Positions 54,590 to 64,000 of a stretch of 64,000 nt of DNA are shown here, piece by piece. The position numbers and the translations under genes were made by a program. Source of the DNA: Ancistrus triradiatus (taxonomy: Eukaryota > Chordata > Actinopteri > Siluriformes > Loricariidae); contig JAJAGP010000047.1 of NCBI GenBank assembly GCA_025084515.1, positions 682,001 to 746,000 of the forward strand, given 5' to 3'. The notes beneath the pieces are model-generated. The model did not search any database and was not told where the DNA came from. It worked only from the letters and a program-made list of their open reading frames with translations. Within the stretch, counting starts at the first letter, position 1; every line of letters begins with the position of its first letter.

Positions 54590-55587
54590 TTTTGTTCAGG
54601 CAATGACAGAGGTTCAACGTTCCTGTAGGGTTCTTCACCAGGTTTGCACAAACACTGTAGTTGGTATTTTGGCCCATTCTCCATGCAGATCTCCTCTAGA
54701 GCAGTGATGTTTTGGGAGCAACACAGACTTTCCAATCCCTCCACCAAATTTCTATGGGGATGAAGTCTGGAGGAAAAAACTGGCTAGGCCACTCCAGGAC
54801 CTGAAATGCTTTTTACGGAGCCACTCCTTTGTGGCCCGAGCTGTGGTTGTGTTTGGGAATCATTGTCATTGCGGCAGGACCAGCCACGTTCCATTTCAAT
54901 GCTGTCACTTGATGGAGCGAGGGTTTGGCTTAAAAATACTAATGACACATGGCCCCGTTCATTCTTCCCCTAAGACGGATCAGTCGTTCTGTCTCTATGC
55001 AGAAAAAAACAGCCCCAAAAGATGATGTTTCCACCCATGCTTCACACGTAGGTATGGTTGTCTTGGGATACAAACTTCAGAATCTTTTTCTCCCAGTGAG
55101 GGTTGGTTTTACAAAACGTTCTATTTTGGTTTCATCTGACCACATGATTATTCTCCCAATCTTCTTCGGATCATCATATGCTCTCTGGCAAACTCAGACG
55201 GCCCTGGACAGTACTGGCTTACGCAGGGGGACACGCCTGGCACTGCAGGATCTGAGCCCTCTGGCGTAGTGTGTAATGATGGTAGCCTTGTACTTTGGTC
55301 CCGCTCTCTGCAGGTCATCATCAGGCCTCCGGTAGTTCTGGGATGTTTGCTCACCTTCTCATGATCATTTTGACCCCCACGGGATGAGTGAGAGCTTGCA
55401 TGGGAGCCCCCAGACGAGGGAGATTTTATCAATGGTTTTGCAGTCTTCCATTTTCTTAACAATTGCTTCCCAAGTGATTATTTCACATCAACTTGCTTGC
55501 CATTTGTAGATCACATTTCCCAGCCTGGTGCAGGTCTACAATTTTCTTCCTGGTGTCCTTCAACAGCTCTGTGGTCTTGGCCATGGT
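54590..55587 (-). pseudogene. Tc1 transposase, multiply broken
   Basis: Minus-strand start at the complement of CAT 55585-55587 (MAKTTELLKDTRKKIVDLHQ). Many frame changes and stops follow; fragments such as RPQALDRTGL-like and the C-terminal TALEEICMENGPKYQLQCLC can be followed down to about 54600. More decayed than the copies at 22695 and 32802. Confidence 0.8.
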
Positions 55588-55701
55588 TGAGTTTGGGGTC
55601 TGACTGTTTGAGGCTGTGGACAGGTGTCTTTTATACAGATAACGAGGTCAAACAGGTGCCATTAATACAGGTAACAAGTGGAGGACAGAAGAGCTTCTTA
55701 A

Positions 55702-57962
55702 CCCTTAAACAGGCAGCATGCACCACAAGATACATTGTCTTTGACATCATGCAGGGGACATGAGTAAAAGTTTTCACTCAATCCTGTTATTATTTATCAA
55801 AGTTCAGTCTGTTTTTAGTATCTGGGTAACATGATTTGGGTCTAGTTACCTGAGAACGTTTTGTCAGCCTGACCAAAAACCATCATGGCCACCTATGATA
55901 CAGGAGATGCTGAGCATGTGGTAAATAAATATAAATTAAAACAAACATTTTTGCAGTTGGAGAAAGAAAAAGTTTGAACACCAGTCAGCAGCCACTGGCA
56001 GTGCATTCACTATATCTGATCAGCTGTCATCTTCATTAAACTATTTCTCCACATTTTTTGATGAAGAACTGTTGGACCTAATAGCTGACCAAACCAATCT
56101 GTACTCCTGCCAACAAATTGGAGTCAGCATCAACACCAATCCAGATGAGCTGAAATCATTTATAGGTATAAAGCTCATTATGGGTGTTGTGAAGATGCCA
56201 TCCATTGATGATTACTGGGCAGAGGGTACGCACTATCCAAAGATTGCTGATGTGATGCCCATAAAAAGATTCAAATGCCTCTCAAGGATGCTCCACTTTC
56301 AAAACAATGAGAAATCAGACCCCAAACAGGATCGGATCTGCAAAGTCAGACCAGTGTTTGAGCATATCAGGAGAAAGTGTTTAGAAACTGAAAGCAAAAT
56401 CAGTTCTCCATAGATGAAATGATGGTACCTTACAAGGGCATCAAGGCTGGCTCTCTGCGTCAGTATCTGCCTAGCAAACCCCATCACTGGGGGTTCAAAA
56501 TTTTTGTGCGTGCAGGTGTGTCTGGACTGGTGTATGATTTTCTTGTGTACACTGGCAAGTGCACATTTTACCATACAACAAGACGGCCAATCAAAGACCT
56601 TGGGCTTGGAGCCAATGTTGCTGTCCAACTGTGCAAAACCATCAAGAACCCAATGGATTGTGTTGTGTACTTTGACAATTTTTTCACCTCACTACCTCTC
56701 ATCAAGCACTTGACTGAATCCCTTGGCCTGCGCAGTTTGGGCACCATTCGCAAGAGCAGACTGAAGGGATGCAGCCTGGAGGATGACCGTGCTCTTTTGA
56801 GAAGAGGAAGGGGCCGTTTTGACTACAAAGTTGACAACAAGGCAAAAGTTGCAGTTGTGAAATGGGCTGACACCAAAACCGTCACTTTAGCTAGTTCCTG
56901 TGCTGCTGTAAGTCCTCTGAACTAGAGGTTAGCCGTTTCTCTAAGCAAGATGGAACGCGAGTTGCAGTGCCCTGTCCTAACATAGTGGCACAATACATTG
57001 TCTACATGGGAGGAGTCAACCTTGCTGACATGATGGTGGCCTTGTACCGTACCCCTACAAATTCACACAGATTGCCTGTTTTGGCAGATTACTGATATAG
57101 CCATCAACAATGGATGGTTACTGTATCACAGAGATGCAAAAGGTCTGGGGGTGCAAAAGCACAAAAAGTTGAAGACATTCAGGCTGGAAGTTGCAGATGC
57201 ACTTATCCATGGTGGTAAGAAGAGAGGAAGACCCTCAAAACAAAGGGAGGATAATGTATTAATCAGACGCATCCAGAAACCAACAACCCCAAGACCGCTG
57301 GATGACATCCGCTTTGATAAAGTAGATCACTTCCCAGTGTTTACTGACAAAGGCAGATGCAGGTTTTGCTCAGATGGGCAGACAAACCTTCTTGTGTCAC
57401 AATTGCGGTGTTTGACTCTGCATCGTCACTGGAAAAAATGCACGCAACTGCTTCCGAAGGTTCCATGAGAAATGAGAGATAGATTTCAGAGATTAACTTT
57501 TGGTTTAAATTGCTTCAGTTGGACAGTGCCTGTTTCTTCATGTGTATTTGTCTGTTTCTTGAGTAATTCTTGAGTAGTTCATTGCTTTATTTACTGGTTG
57601 ATACTTAAAGTAACTTAAAAATGTTACTTTTCTGGGCCCTTGATACATAGCTGCTATTCACTGATTTGTTCTGAATGGACTTTGTATATTTTAATGAAAA
57701 GTGAATAAATATGCATGGTATGTTATAAAAGAGACGGGAATACAAAGTCTCATAATTTATATTTACATTCTTCATTAAGTAAAACAAAACTGATTTGTAA
57801 ATTGGGCTTTTTTTTGTCTTTAATAGGACCAGTCATAAAAGCCAAAGTACACAACATAGAACAAAATTGTCTTTATATATGTGTTAGTTAAGTCCATCTG
57901 AAGTAAAAAGTAACAAGAAATTATTTTTTACTTTTCATTTTCCAACCCTGCCTGTTTAAGGG
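55702..57962 (+). mobile_element. piggyBac-type element, 2261 bp, intact ends and TTAA duplication
   Basis: Inverted ends of 15 bp, CCCTTAAACAGGCAG on the left and CTGCCTGTTTAAGGG on the right, each next to TTAA (55698-55701 and 57963-57966). TTAA duplication and CCCT-starting ends define the superfamily. The Tc1 copy at 32436 preserves the unoccupied site (CTTCTTTAAGAAGCTC), showing a clean insertion. Confidence 0.96.
55930..57468 (+). pseudogene. piggyBac transposase (PGBD2/3-like), frameshifted
   Basis: Readable segments: from about 55957 in one frame to 56411 (DEELLDLIADQTNLYSC, FIGIKLIMGVVKMPSIDDYW), a one-base frameshift near 56390, then FSIDEMMVPYKG with the first catalytic Asp, CVVYFDNFFTSLPLIKHL with the second, a frame change near 56905, GGVNLADMMVALYR where the third Asp is Asn (57018-57020), another shift, and KHKKLKTFRLEVADALI to the stop at 57466-57468. 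The last 35 residues carry CRFC...C...HRHWKKC, the zinc-binding C-terminal finger. Not active as it stands. The very N-terminus was not resolved. Confidence 0.9.
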
Positions 57963-58799
57963 TTAAAGAAGAAGTTACAGGTCTGTGAGAGCCAGAAATC
58001 TTGCTTGTTTGTGAGTGACCAAATACTTCTTTTCCACCATAATTTACAATTAAATTCTTTAAAAATCCTACAATGTGATTTCCTTTTTTTTCCCTCATTT
58101 TGTCTCTCATAGTTGAAGTGTACCTATGATGAAAATTACAGACCTCTCTCATCTTTCTAAGTAGGAGAACTTGCACAATCAGTGACTGACTACATACTTT
58201 TTTGCCCCACTGTATAGTAACATTTTTCTTTCATGGATATAATTTTGAACAACATACAGTATAAGAATCAATGGCAGACAATCACTGTTAATAAAACAAC
58301 ATATCAACTAAATTCGTGAAGTAAGAATTCCTATAAACCAAAGCAATGTTTATTAGTCTGAAGGAAGGGAGGGACATGCCTATTCTTCTCTGAAATTGAC
58401 CTTGTGTGACCTTTCATTACAATAACACCTTATCAAGTCAGTATGCTCTTCACAAAATGAATAGGCTACAGTTCATTTGGCTGAAATTTGGAGATTGGTA
58501 TTTGTGTCACATTACAGAAGAATATCAAATGTTAGCTTTGAACTTAGTTTAAACAAAGTGTACAGAGGAATGCAAAAGTGGTGAGTGAGCGAGAAAACAA
58601 TACTTTGTTTTCATAATATCATAAATTCCTGATTGTGTGCACCAGTGTATATGCAATTTTATGGAAATGCAATCTTTTTTCGGTTTAGAATTTTTGAATA
58701 ATTATTTTGTACTTTGTGGTTGACAGGTTAAAATTTTTGACATGTAAATCATTTTCATTTTAACAGGTATGATCCTGAATATTTTCAGAGAAATGAGAC

Positions 58800-59009
58800 T
58801 TCACAGAATAGAATAGAATAGAATAGGTTTATTGTCACTGAGTAAACAGTGTTACAAACAATGTTTAGACAGTGAAATTGGGTTTAGCATCCTCTGTAAG
58901 GCAGCAGTATTGCAACATGGAATATTTAAGAATTTACAAATCTAACAAAATGTATGTAGTCTTACAAAGTACAAAATATTATATACAAGAAAGAAATATA
59001 CATATATAT

Positions 59010-59061
<52 letters not shown>

Positions 59062-59215
59062 ACACATATACACAAATACATACATGCACACATACAGGCT
59101 ACATGATTGCTAAAGTGATAGTGTGCAATTCAAGTCGGGGGGTCCTTGACGGCTCAACAGGATGGGATGGACGGGTGAGGGGTGATGGCTTTCACAGCCT
59201 GAGGATAAAAGCTTA
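58800..59215 (+). repeat. LINE-type 3' fragment with AC/AT microsatellite
   Basis: GAATAGAATAGAATAGGTTT with ATTGTCACTGAGTAAACAG opens a common fish LINE-associated repeat; AAATATACATATATATACAC runs fill 58995-59085; then GGTCCTTGACGGCTCAACAG and GGCTTTCACAGCCTGAGGAT. 58213-58799 to its left is unassigned. Confidence 0.5.
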
Positions 59216-59369
59216 ACAGAATAACAGAAATGAGACTATCTCAGAAATATTACAGTAATGCAGTGACTATATTATCAGAACTGTGCCATTTATCAACGAG
59301 ATGTATATACAACCTTAATAAGATAAAAGATCATAGCAAATGTTGTTCTGACACAGAATAGCATACAAA

Positions 59370-60410
59370 TTGTTCCAAAAACTTTTGGGACGAGGAAAAT
59401 TTAGGGCTAGTAATGAGGTAAAAAAAACTAAATAATGATGTATGAAAAGGAAAGGATCTCCAGTTTGTCAGCAAATGTGTAAGAAAATCATTGAAATGTT
59501 CTAAAACAATGTTCCTCAAAGAAAGACTGGAAGGGATTTACATATTTCAGCCCTAACTTTTTATGATTTCTGTTGTTTTGCATTGTCTTGTTGAAAAATG
59601 CACAGACGTCCCTGGAAAAGATGCAGACAGCTTATGTTGCTCTAAAATCTCAACGTACTTTTCTGCATTAATGATGACATCACAGAAGTGTAAATGACCT
59701 TTGCCATGGGCACTGACCCAACCCCATGCCATGACAGAGCCTGGCTTTTGGACTTGTAGCTGATAACAGTCTGGATGGTCCTTTTCGTCTTTGGACCAGA
59801 ACACACGGCGGTCATTTCTTCCAAAAACATTTGGAATGCCGATTTGTCTGACCACAGTTCACATTTCCACTGTGTGATGGTCCATTCCAGATGCCAAAGC
59901 CCAGAGAAGTCGACGCTGCTTCTGGACATCGTTCTGGACATAAAGTTTCTTTTTCCGTCATATTCCTTGAATTGTTTAATGATATTATGGAAAAAATATG
60001 TAAATATCTTCCATTTTTTCTTTGAGGGACTTTTTAAACATATTTTTAAACATTTCAATAAATTTCTTACACAATTGTTGATCAACTGGAGATCCTCTGC
60101 CCATCTTTACTCCTCAAAGACTCAGCCTTTCGTGGATACTTATTTTTTTTTAACTAAATAATCATTACAATCACCTGTTTAAATCACATCCTTACTTAGT
60201 TTTTTACCTCATTACTAGACCTAAATTGTTCCTGTCCCAACTTTTTTTGGAATGTGTCGCAGGCCTGAAATGCAGGAATGGATGATTATTAGCAAATTAA
60301 ATTATGTTGACCTGAAAAAAACAAAGATGAAATATCTTTGATTTATACTATCTGCAATTAAATATAAGCCATTTTTAAAAATGTGCATTTTTCTGATTTA
60401 ACAGTTTTCT
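59370..60410 (-). mobile_element. Family D Tc1-like element with readable transposase fragment
   Basis: Left arm truncated, right arm long. On the minus strand 59590-59860 reads FGRNDRRVFWSKDEKDHPDC, KPGSVMAWGWVSAHGKGHLH and INAEKYVEILEQHK, the catalytic half of a Tc1 transposase around the second Asp region. The N-terminal half is absent. This is the copy that ties family D to Tc1. Confidence 0.8.
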
Positions 60411-60810
60411 CTAGCGTGGCCTACAAATGATAAATATCACTTAATTATTAAAAAAAAAAGATTATTATTAAAACAAAAAAAGATTGCTTTTTACCTTGTA
60501 AGATTGTATCCTGATAAGAGATGGATCCTGATATGTACTATATGTAAATGTAAATGTCTTATTACCATAGACCCAGTAGATCCTCCAATCCCATAATATG
60601 TAGTATTTTAATTGATGTGTTTTGCTGCTTTGGGTCTTTGTATTCTTTATTCTGTAGGAGAAGTCAAAAGATCAAAAAGGTCTACACGTTTCTTGGTGCA
60701 GGTGTCTGCTAAAATGTCTCTCATTGTACTTTGAATGAGAATAAGAACTAATATACTGGTATAGTGGTTAATATTTACTCTTTATGGATATTCAAAAATA
60801 CGTAGTATGT

Positions 60811-61656
60811 ACAACCCCAAAATGGAAACATGGAAAATGCAAATAAAAACCCCACAGTGTTTCTTACATTAACTTTGATGTTTATTTTATTGCAGACAGT
60901 ACGAACCCAAAATATTTCATGGTTTTTCGGATCAACTTCATGCCAGTTATTAACAACATCCATTACTGCATTGTAGGCTTGCAACACATTTAAAAAAAAG
61001 TTGGAACAGTAAAGCATGTACCACTTTGTGATATTCCCATTCCTTCACACAATGCTTGAAAGACATTTGGCACCAGGGATACCAAGCAACATCTGACCAC
61101 AATACACATTTCCATTTTGTAATGGTCCATCTCAGATTCCTCAAAGACCAGAGAAGCCCTTTATGCACCGAAATTCCTCCAGATTCCTTGAATCAGTTAA
61201 TGATATTATGCACTGTAGAGGAAGAACTGCTCCAATTTTTTTTGAGGAACATCGGTTTTAAACATTTCAATAATGTTGTCACTCATTTGCTGACAAACTG
61301 GAGATGCTCCTCAAAGACTCAGCCTTTCATGGATATTGCTTTTGTATCAAAATATGATTATAATCACCTCATTATATGACTTGTTTGAAAGCACATCATT
61401 GTTTAGGTTTCTTTTTTTTTTTTTTTTACTTCATTACTGGCCCTAAATTGCCAAGTTATATAGAATGTTTTGCAGGCCTGAAATACAGGAATGGATGTAT
61501 ACATATTAATTATATTATATTAATAATACTAATATATTAAAAAACGAAAAGGAGTTGACCAGACAAAGCACACAATAAAAGTCAAAGTAAATGTCAAACA
61601 CACGGTGTTTTTTCTTTTGTTTTTCAGTCTTCCAGCTTCTCTGATGTGGGGTTGTA
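60811..61656. mobile_element. Family D element, deletion derivative
   Basis: Starts CAACCCCAAAATGGAAACAT, ends TCTCTGATGTGGGGTTG; contains CATTACTGCATTGTAGGCTT, GATTCCTCAAAGACCAGAGA and the poly-T run at 61411-61430. No readable transposase. Confidence 0.72.
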
Positions 61657-62076
61657 TTAATCAATATGCCACTATTTTAACTAAAATACATACATACATA
61701 GTGACACTGGAAATAAACCCAGTGTTTAAGAGATGCAATTAAAGCATTTCATAAAACCCTGTGGCCGTTTGTGGTTAAGCTACTTTAGACATCTCCAACT
61801 TACATAATTACTTGACAGTTCAAACTGACATCTACTGACTTAACAAAATATCGAAAGCAAGCCGCAATATGAGCTCTGTTTCAATTCTATGGTTTGAAGA
61901 CACTGAAAGAGGAAATACGTGAGGATGATTGCTGCAGTGTTAGGACATACAAACGTTACAACACTAACGTGATGACACTAGGTGGAGACAGAGTTGGTAA
62001 AAGTGTCTCAGCTTTTCCGGTAGCTAATGCACCGTTTGTATTAGTCCATTAACTGTTTATGAATACAAAGGAAAAT

Positions 62077-62155
62077 ATACTGCTCAAAAAAATAAAGAGA
62101 ACACTTAAACAACACAATATAACTCCGTGTTCCCTTTATTTTTTTTAGCAGTATA
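62077..62155. mobile_element. 79-bp MITE, paired ends of a Tc1-like family
   Basis: ATACTGCTCAAAAAAATAAA, GAGAACACTTAAACAACAC and the inverse TGTTCCCTTTATTTTTTTT with AGCAGTATA. Only the termini of the parent element remain, almost back to back. Confidence 0.85.
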
Positions 62156-62271
62156 TATAAATATTATTCATATGTATGACAAGCAGTATTATAACTGACA
62201 AACTCTGACTTTTAACTCCAATGAGTAGACATTTATCCAGGACTCGGTTCACAGAATACAGACTGGTTACT

Positions 62272-62365
62272 GATCAAGTCAAGTCAAGTCAGATTTATTT
62301 ATATAGCGCTTTTTACAATGGAGCATTGTCTCAAAGCAACTTTACAAGTTTAGATGATCTCCTAA
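62272..62365 (+). repeat. LINE-associated repeat start (TCAAGTCAAGTCAAGTC...ATAGCGC)
   Basis: AAGTCAAGTCAAGTCAGATT then TATTTATATAGCGCTTTTTA and TCTCAAAGCAACTTTACAAG, the standard opening of a widespread fish repeat. Its continuation elsewhere includes the GATGAGCAAG motif seen at 13030. Confidence 0.65.
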
Positions 62366-62929
62366 TAACTACGTCCAATCCCAAATTGAGCAAGCCTAGG
62401 GCAGCCTACTGATCTGATTACTCTACATCGAGAACTCCACCCACCAAGTGCAATGTGCTGTCTTAAACACTGTTAAAATTGAATAAAAACAATAAATTTG
62501 ATGAAACTCCGAATGCAGAATGGGCAACATGTAGTCAATGTGTAGTAATTGTGCTGTATTCTATTTTATTTAAGGAAACAGAAAAAAAAACTTTCCTTTA
62601 AATGGTCTGTCTTGTACCACAAAAGCTTTTAAAGTAAAGAAAAAACAGTTGTACGATCATACTATATCATGCTTAAAAGAAAATTATCCCAGTTCATCCT
62701 TACTCCCTGAATTTTAACCCAGTCATCCAGACACTGCTGGTTCCAGCAGCTGGCTATGTCCACTGATCCACTGGAGCTTCTTTCTGAAACATTACTACTT
62801 TATGACTATACATCCTTTCACCATAATCATATTTGTATGTAAATAAAGAACATGTTGTAGAGCAATGAGTTGCAATTTCCAACAAATTTGTTACGTATGA
62901 ACTGTTCTTGAGAATTAATGAGGTGTTTA

Positions 62930-63210
62930 GGTGGTGCAGAAACAATTTGCTTTCCCACCACCACAGAGACCGGATTCAAAACCTGGCAGTGCCGGGTTCA
63001 AGACAGATTTTTGGCCAGTCAGGGGATTATGTCACAACAGTAACCCCTGCCAGCCCTGCAATGTACTAGTGTTCCATCTAGGTCTGTCTTACACCTGCTC
63101 CCTATGTTCTCCATGGTGGGTGCCGGGCCCCCTCACAGCCATGACGAGGAAAATGTGGCAAAAGGAGAAAAACGAAATGGTTACAAAATTAAGACAGGGA
63201 TTACCTTCAT
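62930..63210 (+). repeat. Unclassified SINE/L2-like repeat
   Basis: TGTTTAGGTGGTGCAGAAAC head, ACCGGATTCAAAACCTGGCA (B-box-like), CCAGTCAGGGGATTATGTCA, GGTGGGTGCCGGGCCCCCTC. Structure suggests a SINE head on a LINE tail; family not known to me. 61657-62076 and 62400-62929 show no recognisable feature. Confidence 0.4.
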
Positions 63211-63479
63211 GGATGAAATACTGAGTAATTAATTAACAAATATAAGCTGTGCAGTACTGTAACCCACCCACCCCCACCACCTCAAGAGTCTGGATACAAA
63301 CCAAAAAAGGCTCAGCCCTGGGAACCGGTCCGCTCTCAGTGAGCATTCAACGGATCAGTTTACCAGGGTTGAGGTCAGCCTTTCTCCCAATAGGTCAGAC
63401 AAGGATGTTACCAGCCATAAATTTGACAAAACCATAAGTATTAATCTTAAGAAGTGGGGCATAATGTCATGCATTCTCA

Positions 63480-64000
63480 AATGTTTAATTCATTTGTTGA
63501 TAAACATCCATCCTTGCATTTCAAGCTTGCAACACATTCCAAAAAAAGTTGGGACAGGGGCAATTTAGGGCTAATAATGATTAAAACAAAACTAAATAAT
63601 GATGTAATTTGCAAACAGGTGATTATAATCATGATTTGGTACAAAAGCAGTATCCACGAAAGGCTGGGTTTTTGAGGAGTAAAGATGGGAAGAGGATCTC
63701 CAGATTATCAACAGATGTGTGAGAAAATTACTGAAATGTCCCTCAAAGACTGGAAGAGATTTACATATTTCAGTCCTAACCTTTTCTTATTTTTACTTGT
63801 TTTGCATTGTCTTGTTGATAAATGCATGGACATCCCCGTGAAAGATGTCATCTTGAAGGCATCTCTAAAATCTCAGTGTACTTTTCTGCATTAATGCTGC
63901 TACCACAGAAGTCTCATTACCTTTGTCATGTGCACTTCCACATGTGTACTGTGCACATTTGCCATCTGAGGGATCAGAGATCACAGGTATTCAGTTTAGG
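63480..64000. mobile_element. Family D element, left part, runs off window
   Basis: TTGATAAACATCCATCCTTG, CACATTCCAAAAAAAGTTGG and AGATTATCAACAGATGTGTG, then minus-strand transposase remnants (GGACATCCCCGTGAAAGATG). The first ~60 bp of the end are missing; the element continues beyond 64000. Confidence 0.7.

Larger units (their letters stand above)
54372..58212 (-). mobile_element. Tc1-like element (family A), split by a piggyBac insertion
   Basis: Left part 54372-55697 and right part 57967-58212 together form one family A element in reverse orientation, closing with TTTTTTGCCCCACTG next to TA (58213-58214). Left end is degraded (AGATTAGTCAGCCACTGATG). Compared with the 32436 copy the two parts meet exactly at a TTAA. 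Confidence 0.92.

Noticed and set aside
42000..64000. Further host genes such as the human neighbour UBXN2B
   Set aside because: No exon with splice sites and a recognisable protein segment was found; all long frames belong to repeats or transposons.

Overview
The window is vertebrate nuclear DNA, almost certainly from a ray-finned fish. It has short exons in long AT-rich introns, GT-AG splice sites, many Tc1-like transposon fossils, tRNA-derived SINEs with the teleost-type tail (GTCGCTCTGGATAAG...CTGCTAAATG), and long AC/AT microsatellites. The repeat mix suggests an otophysan such as a catfish or relative, but that is inference. There are no bacterial-type operons, CRISPR arrays or tRNA genes.

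Two host genes are supported, both on the minus strand. Syntenin-1 (sdcbp) lies at about 1.1-9.0 kb. Seven coding exons were found (1116-7523) plus a likely non-coding first exon near 8875; the last coding exon is off the left edge. A CYP7 cytochrome P450, best read as cyp7a1 (cholesterol 7-alpha-hydroxylase), spans 20016-41879 in six exons whose phases join into 512 codons. Human CYP7A1 and SDCBP are also neighbours, which supports both names. Syntenin is a two-PDZ scaffold for syndecans and exosome biogenesis and CYP7A1 starts bile-acid synthesis, so they are syntenic neighbours and not a pathway.

The rest is mostly mobile DNA. One Tc1 family (terminal CAGTGGGGCAAAAAAG) has five copies, at 3.2, 13.9, 31.0, 32.4 and 54.4-58.2 kb. 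The last is split by a 2261-bp piggyBac element with intact TTAA duplications. A different Tc1 element at 22.3-23.9 kb is nearly intact. A third group with long terminal inverted repeats (ACAACCCCAAATC ends) sits at 34.9, 37.5, 59.4, 60.8 and 63.5 kb. A fold-back element at 14.6-15.1 kb carries hammerhead-ribozyme-like motifs in both arms. At 15.1-17.9 kb is an LTR-element remnant: one LTR preceded by four different GC-rich minisatellites. A solo LTR with a 5-bp duplication is at 53934-54275.

The most unusual region is 45.29-53.50 kb. It is a GC-rich satellite of ~140-bp monomers arranged as four successive head / monomer array / tail blocks, with (TAA)n between blocks and a perfect 30-bp palindrome closing the last. 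A 25-bp minisatellite (43.2-43.67 kb) lies 1.3-1.8 kb upstream of the cyp7a1 start. To the right of cyp7a1 (42-64 kb) no host gene was recognised.
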